Origin: Micromonospora lupini
GTDB taxonomy: Bacteria > Actinomycetota > Actinomycetes > Mycobacteriales > Micromonosporaceae
NCBI RefSeq assembly: GCF_026342015.1
Contig: NZ_JAPENL010000002.1
Location: 377,001 to 441,000, forward strand
Direction: 5' to 3'
Length of the DNA: 64,000 bases
The position numbers were made by a program, and so were the translations under genes. Positions 53,471-62,516 of this stretch are shown here, piece after piece. The notes under the pieces were generated by a model, which saw only the letters and a list, made by a program, of their open reading frames with translations, had not been told where the DNA came from and did not search any database. The first letter of the stretch is position 1; every line of letters starts with the position of its first letter.

Positions 53471-53499
53471 CGGGGTGTCCCGGCCGTCCGGACACCCCG
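53471..53499 (-). terminator. Terminator after the DUF4139 gene
   Basis: Perfect 10-bp arms CGGGGTGTCC (53471-53480) and GGACACCCCG (53490-53499) with a 9-nt loop. An outer pair (TTCCTG/CAGGAA) extends the stem. Confidence 0.7.
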
Positions 53500-53539
53500 C
53501 TTCTCAGGAATCCGAGTTGATCAAACCGGGCTACGATGC

Positions 53540-55108
53540 CTACTCCCGCCAACCGGTCAGTTCCACTCCCTTGGCCAGCTCCACGCGGAAGCCGATGCTG
53601 ATCTCGCCGCTCTCGCCAGGCGCGAGCGACAGCCGCCAGGCCAGCTCTCCCAGCTCCGTACGCTCCGCCGGCGCCGGCGCCAGATTCGTCTCCCGCACCA
53701 CCACCGCCTCGTCGCGGGACACCGGCAACTGGTCACGCACCTCGACCGTCGCCGAGCGCGGCGTGTGGTTGGCGACGGTGATCCGGTAGTCCACCTCCCG
53801 CCGCCGCGTCGACCCGAGCGTCGCCTTGGTCTCCGAGCGCCGGTGCAGCTTCCGCTCCACCCGCAGCCGGTCGTCGACCCCGAGCCCCAGCTCGATCTCC
53901 TCGCCCGGCGCCCACATCGGCAGTTCCGTGGCCGCGACGAAATCGGCGCCGTGGAACACCGCCGCCGGACCGGGCAGCATCGTGTGATCCGACGTGTTGC
54001 GTACCGTGGCTCGCAGGTGCGCCTCGGCGGCGCGGACCGGCACGGTCACGTGGTCCAGTCGGGCCGGCAGCTCGACCACGGCGATTGTGGCTCGGTGCGC
54101 GCTGCCGTCGGCCGGCACGGCTGCCGGCCTCGCCGGCCGATAGGTGGCCGCGCTGACGCCCTGCTCGACCTGGGCGACGCTCTCCTTCATCCGGGGCAGG
54201 GGCGCCGCGGACCGGGCCGGCGCCCCGCCCGGTGCCGGAGGCGACATTCCGGCCGGCACGGCCACCGCCGCGGGGCCGACCAACGCCGGCCGGAACCGGT
54301 CGAGATACCAGGGCGACAGTTCGGGTACGACTGTCGTCGCGGCGGGCCGGGCGGTCGAGAGCTGAAGCTCGCACTCCGGCCAGTCCTCTCCGGTGTTCTG
54401 ACTGACCAACCCGAACCAGGTGACGGTGACGGTGTCCTCGACCAGCCGCAGGTCGTAGGAGGGCCGCCACACCGCACCCTCGACCAGGTAGGTCAGCTCC
54501 AGCTCCAACTCCGCGTCATCGGCCGCCACCGAGACCGTCACCTCGGCGGCCAACCGGTCCGGCGTCCGCTTGCCGCGCGCGGCTTTCAGGTCGCGCTCGA
54601 CCGCTGCCAACTCCGCGGCCAGGTCGGTGCGCCGCCGAGACAGCCCGCGCCGCCGGCCGCGTGACTCGGCGAGCTGACCGGCCACCGAGTCGGTGAAGGC
54701 CGCCACGTCGGTCGGCGCCGCGTCGCCGGAGGCCAACGCCCGGGCGTACGTGCCACCGGCGCGCTCGGCCAACCGGGTGAGGAACTCCCCGCGCTGTCCC
54801 TCGATTCCGTCCGCGTCCTCGACCTCTGCCGACTCGTCGCTCAGCTCGCGGTGGCGCTGTTCGAGGGTGACGATCTGCGGGTCGGCGCTGCGGGCCTGCC
54901 GCCAGGTGGTCACGTCCACACCGAGGACGGTGGCCGCGCCTCGACCACCGACCCGGATGGAGTCGCGTCGCAGGCCGAGTGGGAGCGGCGCGACGCGTAG
55001 GCGGTGCTCGCCGGCGGTCAGCCGGGGGCTGCTCCGGCGAGTGACCCGGGCCCGGTCCGGGTAGACGGTGACACCGACGATTGGTGCATCGATCTCTGTG
55101 CTCTCCAC
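53540..55108 (-). CDS. DUF4139 / mucoidy inhibitor MuiA family protein
   Basis: A 522-residue cytoplasmic protein with the N-terminal DUF4140 region (VGVTVYPDRARVTRR), a coiled-coil segment of about 60 residues (SRRRTDLAAELAAVERDLKAARGK), and the C-terminal DUF4139 core (ELELTYLVEGAVWRPSYDLRL, WFGLVSQNTGEDWPECEL, LGSTRRREVDYRITVANHT). The function is not known. GTG 55108 follows TACCCT at 6 nt, so it is probably leaderless. No partner gene is nearby. Confidence 0.9.
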   Translation of the reverse strand: MESTEIDAPIVGVTVYPDRARVTRRSSPRLTAGEHRLRVAPLPLGLRRDSIRVGGRGAATVLGVDVTTWRQARSADPQIVTLEQRHRELSDESAEVEDADGIEGQRGEFLTRLAERAGGTYARALASGDAAPTDVAAFTDSVAGQLAESRGRRRGLSRRRTDLAAELAAVERDLKAARGKRTPDRLAAEVTVSVAADDAELELELTYLVEGAVWRPSYDLRLVEDTVTVTWFGLVSQNTGEDWPECELQLSTARPAATTVVPELSPWYLDRFRPALVGPAAVAVPAGMSPPAPGGAPARSAAPLPRMKESVAQVEQGVSAATYRPARPAAVPADGSAHRATIAVVELPARLDHVTVPVRAAEAHLRATVRNTSDHTMLPGPAAVFHGADFVAATELPMWAPGEEIELGLGVDDRLRVERKLHRRSETKATLGSTRRREVDYRITVANHTPRSATVEVRDQLPVSRDEAVVVRETNLAPAPAERTELGELAWRLSLAPGESGEISIGFRVELAKGVELTGWRE

Positions 55109-55114
55109 GGCGCG

Positions 55115-55120
55115 AGGGTA
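55115..55120 (-). promoter_or_regulatory. -10 box of the leaderless DUF4139 gene
   Basis: TACCCT on the minus strand lies 6 nt before GTG 55108. Confidence 0.55.
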
Positions 55121-55545
55121 GTCCAAGCCTGCCGCGCCAGCGCGCCCCGCAGCACCCGCAGGGCACGATGACGTGCGGAATTGGCTGAGGATTGTGGGCC
55201 GCCAACCCATTCCGCTCCGGTCCACGCTGGTCGGCTTGCTCAATTCGCAGGTGTGGTGCCGAGGAGATCGGTCTGTTGCTGACAAGCGCGTAGCCGACGT
55301 TTGACCAGGTGGGCGAGGTGGTTGAGGCCGCGGGCCGACACGAGCTTCGTTCACCGACCGCAGGTGCGGTCAGGGCGGCGTGTGCGGGACAGTTCCGCAC
55401 AGCTCAGGTCCTTGTCGGCAGCCCAAACCGTCGGCAAGGCTCGCTGCGATGACAGCTAGTCTGTCGAATCGTCCACTGGGGATGGTCGGGTCCGCCCACG
55501 TGGGCCTGACGCCACCCCGATCACCAAGTCCCAAGGAGTGAGTTC
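55121..55545. other. Gene-free stretch upstream of the secreted-protein gene
   Basis: No convincing gene. A minus-strand frame (55242-55352) reads like a short helical fragment but has no start or homology that I recognise. Near the end lie a -10-like TAGTCT (55457-55462), a 12-bp palindrome GCCCACGTGGGC (55494-55505) and the AAGGAG ribosome-binding site of the next gene. Confidence 0.5.
55457..55462 (+). promoter_or_regulatory. Possible -10 box of the secreted-protein gene
   Basis: TAGTCT within a small palindrome GACAG-N5-CTGTC (55451-55465), about 84 nt before ATG 55546. Confidence 0.3.
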
Positions 55546-55998
55546 ATGGGGTTTCGCCAAGTTATGTTGCGTGTCGGGCTTGCCGCTGCCATCGTGGTCG
55601 GATCGGGAGCCTCAACCGCAATGCCTGCGTCCGCCGCCAGCAACGACAGTTTTTGGACTTGGACCGCCGATGGCACCGATGGCTGCGGGTACATATTCTT
55701 CACTGATTACGGCGAGGGAGCGCCCGGAGGCGGACCCAACGACGACTACATAACAATTCAGGATCTGTGTCCGGACGGCCATGGCGTAATGGGTTACGCG
55801 TGGCTGGATGGTGTTTACCTGGGCAAGGAGTACAACGGCATAGGATGGGGCTACGATTCCGTGGTCTGGGATCCGTTCCCGTCCGGCAATGTAAAGGCAG
55901 GACAATTGGTCGGCATCAAGGTGTGCCTCGTCGATGGAGCGAATGATCCGACTCCGTCGTACTGCGCATCGGTGAGCCAGCGGAGCGTTGATGGCTAA
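55546..55998 (+). CDS. Small secreted protein with four cysteines
   Basis: A 150-residue protein with a Sec signal peptide (MLRVGLAAAIVVGSGASTA, AxA cleavage near MPASAA, residues 26-31). The mature part of about 118 residues is rich in Gly, Asp and aromatics and has four cysteines (DGCGY, DLCPD, KVCLVD, SYCAS), so probably two disulphides. Codon use is less GC-rich than neighbours (many A/T third positions, e.g. ACA, ATA), a sign of transfer or relaxed use. I do not recognise the family. AAGGAG precedes ATG 55546. Confidence 0.85.
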   Translation: MGFRQVMLRVGLAAAIVVGSGASTAMPASAASNDSFWTWTADGTDGCGYIFFTDYGEGAPGGGPNDDYITIQDLCPDGHGVMGYAWLDGVYLGKEYNGIGWGYDSVVWDPFPSGNVKAGQLVGIKVCLVDGANDPTPSYCASVSQRSVDG

Positions 55999-56025
55999 CC
56001 GACGGTCCCGGCTGATCTTCTCAAG

Positions 56026-57111
<1,086 letters not shown>

Positions 57112-57119
57112 GACGGGAC

Positions 57120-57125
57120 AGCTTA
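57120..57125 (-). promoter_or_regulatory. Possible -10 box of ychF
   Basis: TAAGCT on the minus strand lies 8 nt before GTG 57111, slightly beyond the 6-7 nt of the other leaderless genes. Confidence 0.35.
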
Positions 57126-57170
57126 CGCCGGTGCCGGCCGGAGCGGTCCACGCGGCTCCGATTCGGCCGG

Positions 57171-57905
57171 TCAGCCGAGCAGGCGCGGAGCGATGACCGT
57201 CTCCGCGACGGTGCCGTCGGCGGCGCGGCTGACCTCGTACGCCGAGACGCCCTCGCGGTCGGCGACCGCCTCGACCAGCCGGGTCCCCCGGTAGACCAGG
57301 CCGACGCCGTCGTCGGTGCAGTGGCTGGTGGGCAGCGTCCCGTCGGCGACCAGCTCGTGCATCAGCGGGCGGCGCTGGGCCTCGCTGTTGTAGTGCACGC
57401 CGTTGCCGTACGGGAGCCAGCCCAACGCCTCGGTGAAACCGCGCAGCCGGGGGCCGAAGCTGTCGGTGGCACCGCCCACGTGCCAGCAGATCGAGCCGGC
57501 CGAGACGCCGGCCAGCACCACGCCGGCCTGCCAGCACTCGTGCAGGATCTCGTCGAGGCCGTGCACCCGCCAGACCGCGACGAGGTTGGCGACGCTGCCG
57601 CCACCGACCCAGATGACGTCCTGGGCGAGCAGGTGGGCGCGGACGTCGTCGACGTTCGGCATCGGGAACAGCGCGAGGTGCGACAGGCGGAACCGGGTGT
57701 CGGCGAACGCCCCGTAGACGGCGGCGAACGAGGTGGGCTGGTCGCCCACGGCCTGCCCGAGGTAGCAGATCCGCGGCTGCGAGCCGGCCTCGGCCAGCTC
57801 GGCGGCCAGCTCGAAGATCGGGCCGGGGCGCAGGTCGGTAGGCCCACGATCGCCCCGGAAGAAGCCCATGCTGGTGGCGAGGATTGTCGGTTCGCTGGTG
57901 GGCAT
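57171..57905 (-). CDS. Peptidase E family (S51) protein
   Basis: A 244-residue S51 peptidase-like protein. The nucleophile elbow is VSAGSICWHVGG with Ser in GVSAG, preceded by VIWVGGGSVANL; catalytic His and Glu candidates are in the C-terminal half (MHELVADG, CTDDGVGL). Peptidase E cleaves Asp-X dipeptides; related proteins include cyanophycinase. ATG 57905 has GAAGGA upstream. It is separated from ychF by 59 bp. Confidence 0.88.
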   Translation of the reverse strand: MPTSEPTILATSMGFFRGDRGPTDLRPGPIFELAAELAEAGSQPRICYLGQAVGDQPTSFAAVYGAFADTRFRLSHLALFPMPNVDDVRAHLLAQDVIWVGGGSVANLVAVWRVHGLDEILHECWQAGVVLAGVSAGSICWHVGGATDSFGPRLRGFTEALGWLPYGNGVHYNSEAQRRPLMHELVADGTLPTSHCTDDGVGLVYRGTRLVEAVADREGVSAYEVSRAADGTVAETVIAPRLLG

Positions 57906-57979
57906 CGGAGTCCTTCCATCGGGGCGGTCCGGCATCCATCCTGCCGCAGTCGATCATCCGCCGCGCAGCGGATGGGCGG

Positions 57980-58072
57980 GCGCAGGCTCAACCATCGGTG
58001 CGCGGTGATCGGCGGAGCGCAGGCTCAACCATCGGCGCGCGGTGATCGGCGGAGCGCAGGCTCAACTGGCGC
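57980..58072. repeat. 37-bp tandem repeat (about 2.5 copies)
   Basis: Units begin GCGCAGGCTCAACCATCGG at 57980, 58017 and 58054, exactly 37 bp apart; the third is partial. It lies after the stop of the gene at 58062-58724 and slightly overlaps its last codons. Confidence 0.9.
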
Positions 58073-58724
58073 GGCGTTGGCGGGGCACCAGGGCCACCGG
58101 GCCGGACGGCGGGGCATCGCCCGGCGCCCGTGCCGAGCCGACGTGGGGCTCGGTGGGCTCCCCGTCGGCGGGGTCGGCGCCGGTCCCGGCCGACCTGCTG
58201 GACGCCTGCTCCCCCGGTGCCTCCGTGCACGCGCCGGCCGACGCGTCGCGGAGGGCAACGCCGCCGTCGGGCAGCTCGTCGAGCGGGCGGTCGGTCGCGG
58301 GCAGTTGCGCCGCGGCGGCGCGGGGCAGGGTGAACCGTTCGGCGGCGCCCGGCCCGGCCCAGACCGACTCGCGCAGCATCCAGCGGACCTCGTCGGCCGT
58401 CCAGCCCAGCTCCGGTCGGGCGGCGATCTCACGGACCAGCCGCCGGGCGGCTCGGGTGTCGTCGTCGTAGAAGCGCATGCACCAGTGGTGCGTCCACATG
58501 CCGAGCGCCCGCAGGCCGGCGTCGTCGAGCGAGCGGGCGAGCCGGCCGCAGGCGGTGTCGGTGAACGCCCGCTCGTGGTCGCCCGCCCGGTCCCGCTCGA
58601 TGGCGCCGACGGCGGCCGGCGCGACGGCCCGCATCCGGCGGTAGAAGGACTGCACCACGGCACGGGGCAGCGGCGGGAACGCGCCAGGTGTCGATGCCGC
58701 CGCCCGACCCGCCACGCTCGCCAT
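58062..58724 (-). CDS. Hypothetical actinobacterial protein (220 aa)
   Basis: A 220-residue protein with a helical N-terminal part (FYRRMRAVAPAAVGAIERDRAGDHERAF, LRALGMWTHHWCMRFYDDDTRAARRLVREI) and a Pro/Gly/Ala-rich C-terminal 80 residues without structure. I do not recognise a functional family. ATG 58724 has AAGGGG upstream. The last few codons run into the 37-bp tandem repeat, so the C-terminus is probably variable between strains. Confidence 0.78.
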   Translation of the reverse strand: MASVAGRAAASTPGAFPPLPRAVVQSFYRRMRAVAPAAVGAIERDRAGDHERAFTDTACGRLARSLDDAGLRALGMWTHHWCMRFYDDDTRAARRLVREIAARPELGWTADEVRWMLRESVWAGPGAAERFTLPRAAAAQLPATDRPLDELPDGGVALRDASAGACTEAPGEQASSRSAGTGADPADGEPTEPHVGSARAPGDAPPSGPVALVPRQRRAS

Positions 58725-58815
58725 CGCCGCACCCCTTCTTGAGTTGGTGGCCGGACGCTACCCGCCACGACCGACACTTCCGGGCGGAAATCCCCCACCC
58801 GGCCCTCTTTCCCCT

Positions 58816-58876
58816 GGTGATCAAGAGCTTTGCGTCACCGGGCACGGGGTCTGGTGACGCAAACCTCTTGATCACC
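58816..58876. repeat. Palindromic repeat element, copy 4 (GATCAAGAGGTT type)
   Basis: Arms of 24 bp (58816-58839 and 58853-58876) with one mismatch and a 13-nt loop. It lies between divergent genes, where a terminator would be useless. Confidence 0.85.
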
Positions 58877-58879
58877 GTG

Positions 58880-58976
58880 CGGGGAGGTGGGGGGAGGCAG
58901 GGGGTGGGGTGGGAGGGTTGGGGGGTGGGAGGGTTGGGGGTGGGAGGGTTGGGGGTGGGAGGGTTGGGGGTGGGCG
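58880..58976 (+). repeat. G-rich tandem repeat (15-bp unit GTGGGAGGGTTGGGG)
   Basis: Three exact 15-bp units (58925-58969) follow a 17-bp variant (58908-58924) and a shorter G-rich lead-in. Runs of three to six G could form a G-quadruplex on the plus strand. The unit is in frame with the oxidase and would read VGGLG. Confidence 0.9.
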
Positions 58977-60415
58977 CCGCCTTGGGCCGGGTGCCTCAGT
59001 CGCTGACCGGGCAGATCGTCACGCCCGGCGACCGTCGGTACGCGCAACTGCGCTCGACGTACACGACCACCGCCTCGCCGGCCGCCGTCCTGCTGCCCAG
59101 GACCACCGCTCAGGTGATCGACGCCATCCGGTACGCGCGGGAGCAGCGACTGCCGATCGCCGTCCGCAGCGGCGGGCACGGCTTCTCCGGGGTCTCCTCC
59201 AACAACGGCGGGATCGTCATCGACCTGTCGATGCTCAACCGGGTGCGGGTGCTCGACGAACGGGCCGGACTGGTCCGGGTCGAGGCCGGCGCGCGCCTGG
59301 CGAACGTCGCGCAGGCGCTGGCCCCGTACGGCCTGGTGGTCAGCTCGGGCGATTACGGCGGTGTCGGCGTCGGCGGGCTGGCGACCGGCGGCGGCGTCGG
59401 CTGGCTGGTACGCGCCCACGGCCTCACCATCGACCGCGTCCGCGCGGTGGAGGTCGTGCTCGCCGACGGGACGCTCGTACGCGCCGACGCCACCCACGAA
59501 CCGGAGCTGTTCTGGCTGGTCCGGGGGGCCGGCGCGGGGGCCGGCGTCGTGGTGGCGTTCGAGATCGAGGCCGCCGAGCAGCGCAACGTCGGCGTGGCGC
59601 AGTTGGTCGTCGAGGCGCACCCGGACGGTCGTACCGTCCGCGAGTGGGCGAGCTGTCTGGCGCAGGCACCCCGGGAGCTGTCCGCCGCCGCCGTGCTGTT
59701 CGCCGAGGGCCGCTCGACGCTCATGTCCGTCACCGCCGTGGTGGCCGCGGAGAGCCTGCGCCGCGTCCGGCCCGTCGTGGAGCCGCTGCTGGCCATCGGC
59801 AGGGTGCTCGAACACCGCAGTGACCTGCTGCCGTACCCGACGCTGGTGCCGACCGCGCACCTGCACCCGAACGTCGGGCAGCAACGGGGTACGACCACCA
59901 ACGGGCTGTTCACCGAGCTGGACCCGGGCGTCGCCCGAGCGGTCATGCGGGCTACCACAGGTCCGGGCCGCGCGGTGGTCCAACTGCGCTCGGTCGGCGG
60001 GGCGGTCAACGACGTCGCCGCCGACGCGACGGCCTACCCGCACCGGCACCAGAGCACCCTGGTCATCGCCTCGACGTTCCCACCGCAGGGCGGCGCGGCG
60101 TTGGACACCGCCTGGCGGGCCGTCGGCGCGCGCGCCGACGGCGAGTACGTCAACTTCGAGAGCCGACCGGACCCGGCCGCGTTCGCCCGGATCTACCCGG
60201 GCGAGACCGGCGCCCGGGTGCGCCGGCTGTGGAAGCGGTACGACCCGGACGGCGTGTTCCGCTCGCCCCTGCTCAACGGCCAGGCCGATCGATCGGGGCA
60301 GTCCAACCGGTCGGAGCAGTCGACGCGGTCCGGGCAGTCCGCCGGGTCGGGGCGGTCCGGCCACTCCGCCCGGTCCGGGCAGCGGTCGGGCCAGCCGCAC
60401 CGCCGTCGCCGCTGA
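58970..60415 (+). CDS. FAD-linked oxidase (berberine bridge enzyme-like)
   Basis: A 481-residue (from GTG 58970) FAD-binding PCMH/BBE-like oxidase. The covalent-FAD His is in AVRSGGHGFSG, and GVGVGGLATGGGVGWLVRAHG follows; the second anchoring Cys of bicovalent enzymes is absent (SSGDYGGVGVG). The C-terminal BBE motif is YVNFESRPD and LKRYDPDGVF-like LWKRYDPDGVFRSP. The last 40 residues are a Ser/Gly/Arg/Gln-rich tail. The true start is unclear: GTG/TTG codons occur in every upstream repeat unit (also GTG 58991). Confidence 0.85.
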   Translation: MGAALGRVPQSLTGQIVTPGDRRYAQLRSTYTTTASPAAVLLPRTTAQVIDAIRYAREQRLPIAVRSGGHGFSGVSSNNGGIVIDLSMLNRVRVLDERAGLVRVEAGARLANVAQALAPYGLVVSSGDYGGVGVGGLATGGGVGWLVRAHGLTIDRVRAVEVVLADGTLVRADATHEPELFWLVRGAGAGAGVVVAFEIEAAEQRNVGVAQLVVEAHPDGRTVREWASCLAQAPRELSAAAVLFAEGRSTLMSVTAVVAAESLRRVRPVVEPLLAIGRVLEHRSDLLPYPTLVPTAHLHPNVGQQRGTTTNGLFTELDPGVARAVMRATTGPGRAVVQLRSVGGAVNDVAADATAYPHRHQSTLVIASTFPPQGGAALDTAWRAVGARADGEYVNFESRPDPAAFARIYPGETGARVRRLWKRYDPDGVFRSPLLNGQADRSGQSNRSEQSTRSGQSAGSGRSGHSARSGQRSGQPHRRRR

Positions 60416-60509
60416 GCGGGCGGCGTCCGGGCCGGCGAACCCCCTAGCGACGGCCCGCGCACGCCCAGGTCCGATTCCCGCCAGCCGAGGGCCCGACCAG
60501 CGGGGCACC

Positions 60510-61973
60510 ATGGGTGACGTGGAGATGGACTTCGAACGGTGCTACCGGGCGGTGGACAGCCGTGACCAACGGTTCGACGGCTGGTTCTACACGGGCGTGA
60601 CGTCGACCGGGATCTACTGCCGGCCGTCCTGCCCGGCGACCACGCCCAAGCGGCACAACGTCCGGTTCTTTCCGTCGGCCGCCGCCGCGCAGGGCGCCGG
60701 GTTGCGCGCCTGCCGACGCTGCCGGCCGGACGCCGCACCCGGCTCGCCGCAGTGGGACGTCCGCGCCGACGTGGTCGGCCGGGCGATGCGGCTGATCGCC
60801 GACGGGGTGGTCGACCGGGACGGCGTACCGGGGCTGGCCGCTCGCCTCGGCTACACAGAACGGCACCTGCACCGGATGCTCCGCGCCGAGATGGGCGCCG
60901 GGCCGCTCGCGCTGGCCCGGGCCCAGCGGGCGCAGACCGCCCGGATCCTGATCGAGACGACAGGTCTCGGCATGGCCGAGATCGCGTTCGCCGCCGGGTT
61001 CGGCAGCGTGCGGCAGTTCAACGACACGGTCCGCGAGGTGTACGCCAGCGCACCGTCCGAGCTGCGGACGGCCCGGGGCCGGCACCTGGCGGCGGTCGGG
61101 GCGGGAACGATCACGCTCCGGCTGGCGTACCGTCCGCCGCTGCACGCGCGGGCGCTGCTGGACTTCCTCGCGGTGCGCGCGCTGCCCGGCGTGGAGGAGG
61201 TTCGCGACGGGACGTACCACAGGGGGTTGCGGTTGCCGCACGGCGTCGGCCAGGTGGCGCTGACGCCGGCGGACGGGCACGTGGCGGCGACGCTGCGCCT
61301 GGCCGACCTGCGCGACCTCGCGCCGGCGGTGGCCCGCTGCCGACGCCTGCTCGATCTGGACGCGGACCCGGTAGCGGTCGACGCCACGCTCGCGGCGGAC
61401 CCGGCGCTGGCCCCGGCGGTGGCCGCCGAGCCCGGCATCCGCGTCCCCCGCGCGGTAGACGGCTTCGAAATGGCGGTGCGAGCCGTCATCGGCCAACAGG
61501 TCTCGGTCACCTCAGCCCGCACCACCCTGACCCGCCTCCTGACCCCTCCCGATACCACCACCGACGGCGTGTCGCGACAACAACTTCATGATCACCGAGA
61601 GCTGCGGGGGTTTCTGGGGGCTGAGGAGGTTTTGGAGGTTCCGGACGACGGATTTGGGATGCCGGTTCGGCGGCGGGAGACCATTCGTGCGCTTGCGCGC
61701 GCCGTCGTTGACGGCACCCTCGACCTGGCGCCGGGTGGTGACCGGGAGGAGACCGTACGGCGGCTGCTCGCGCTGCCCGGCATCGGTCCGTGGACCGCCG
61801 GCTACCTCGCCATGCGCGCCCTCGGCGACCCGGACGTCCTCCTCGACACCGACCTCGCGATCCGGCGCGGCGCGACCGCGCTCGGCCTGCCCGACACGAC
61901 CCTCACCGCGCACGCCGAACGGTGGCGCCCCTGGCGGTCCTACGCCACGATCAGACTCTGGAGAGCGGCATGA
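60510..61973 (+). CDS. alkA: Ada-AlkA fusion: methyl-responsive regulator with DNA-3-methyladenine glycosylase
   Basis: A 487-residue fusion. Residues about 8-80 are the Ada zinc domain with methyl-acceptor Cys (YCRPSCPATTPKRHNVRFF, ACRRCRPDA). Next is an AraC-type HTH (LAARLGYTERHLHRMLRAEMG). The C-terminal 280 residues are AlkA glycosylase (FEMAVRAVIGQQVS, LLALPGIGPWTAGYLAMRALGDPD). It senses and removes alkylated bases. A loop of about 13 residues (DGVSRQQLHDHRE) is encoded by half of a palindromic repeat element. Coupled to ogt by ATGA. ATG 60525 is an alternative start. Confidence 0.93.
   Translation: MGDVEMDFERCYRAVDSRDQRFDGWFYTGVTSTGIYCRPSCPATTPKRHNVRFFPSAAAAQGAGLRACRRCRPDAAPGSPQWDVRADVVGRAMRLIADGVVDRDGVPGLAARLGYTERHLHRMLRAEMGAGPLALARAQRAQTARILIETTGLGMAEIAFAAGFGSVRQFNDTVREVYASAPSELRTARGRHLAAVGAGTITLRLAYRPPLHARALLDFLAVRALPGVEEVRDGTYHRGLRLPHGVGQVALTPADGHVAATLRLADLRDLAPAVARCRRLLDLDADPVAVDATLAADPALAPAVAAEPGIRVPRAVDGFEMAVRAVIGQQVSVTSARTTLTRLLTPPDTTTDGVSRQQLHDHRELRGFLGAEEVLEVPDDGFGMPVRRRETIRALARAVVDGTLDLAPGGDREETVRRLLALPGIGPWTAGYLAMRALGDPDVLLDTDLAIRRGATALGLPDTTLTAHAERWRPWRSYATIRLWRAA
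61565..61596 (+). repeat. Half palindromic repeat element inside alkA (copy 5)
   Basis: CGGCGTGTCGCGACAACAAC and the following CTTCATGATCAC match the centre and right arm of copy 3 (45492-45527) with only a few differences. The left arm is missing. The segment is in frame and keeps the reading frame open. Confidence 0.75.
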
Positions 61974-62479
61974 GCATCGACAGCACAGTCCTGACCACTC
62001 CGACCGGCCCGCTGAGCATCCTCGCCGGCCCGGACGGCGAGGTCCTGGCGGCCGGTTTCACACCCGACCCGGCGGCGCTGCTGCCGCTGATCCACCCGAC
62101 CCTGCGGGCGCCGCTGCGGCAACGCGCCGACCTCGGACCGGCCACCGTGGCCGTCCGGTCCTACCTGGACGGCGACCTCACCGCCATCGACTCGGTGCCG
62201 GTACGACAGCACACCGGCGGCGCGTTCATGGCGCACGCCTGGCAGGTGCTGCGCGAGGTCCCGGCGGGTGCCCCGGTCACCTACACCGGGTACGCGGCGC
62301 TGGCCGGCCGACCACCGGCGGTACGCGCCGCGGCGGCGGCCTGTGCCCGCAACGCGGCGGCTCTCTTCGTACCCTGCCACCGGGTGCTGCGCACCGACGG
62401 CACGCTCGGCGGCTACCGCTGGGGCCTGGACGTGAAGGAGTGGCTTCTCGGTCATGAGCGGCTGTTGACAGCAAGCTGA
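61970..62479 (+). CDS. ogt: Methylated-DNA--protein-cysteine methyltransferase
   Basis: A 169-residue O6-alkylguanine-DNA alkyltransferase. The acceptor-Cys motif is present as FVPCHRVLRTDGTLGGYRWG near residue 140, with the HTH region GAPVTYTGYAALAGRPPAVRAAAAACARN before it. It directly repairs O6-methylguanine by transferring the methyl group to its Cys. ATG 61970 overlaps the alkA stop, so both repair proteins are made together. The adaptive regulator part of Ada in the neighbour suggests induction by alkylation. Confidence 0.94.
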   Translation: MSIDSTVLTTPTGPLSILAGPDGEVLAAGFTPDPAALLPLIHPTLRAPLRQRADLGPATVAVRSYLDGDLTAIDSVPVRQHTGGAFMAHAWQVLREVPAGAPVTYTGYAALAGRPPAVRAAAAACARNAAALFVPCHRVLRTDGTLGGYRWGLDVKEWLLGHERLLTAS

Positions 62480-62504
62480 CAGCAGCATCGACACCTATTG
62501 ACGC

Positions 62505-62510
62505 TACCGT
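62505..62510 (+). promoter_or_regulatory. -10 box of the leaderless ABC exporter gene
   Basis: TACCGT lies 6 nt before GTG 62517. Confidence 0.5.
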
Positions 62511-62516
62511 CGGGTA

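Noticed and set aside
55242..55352. Minus-strand helical fragment in the gap before the secreted protein gene
   Set aside because: No start codon or recognised similarity; could not be supported as a gene or as a transposase remnant.
57980..58072. Possible CRISPR array from the 37-bp repeats
   Set aside because: Units are directly adjacent with no spacers and no cas gene is near.
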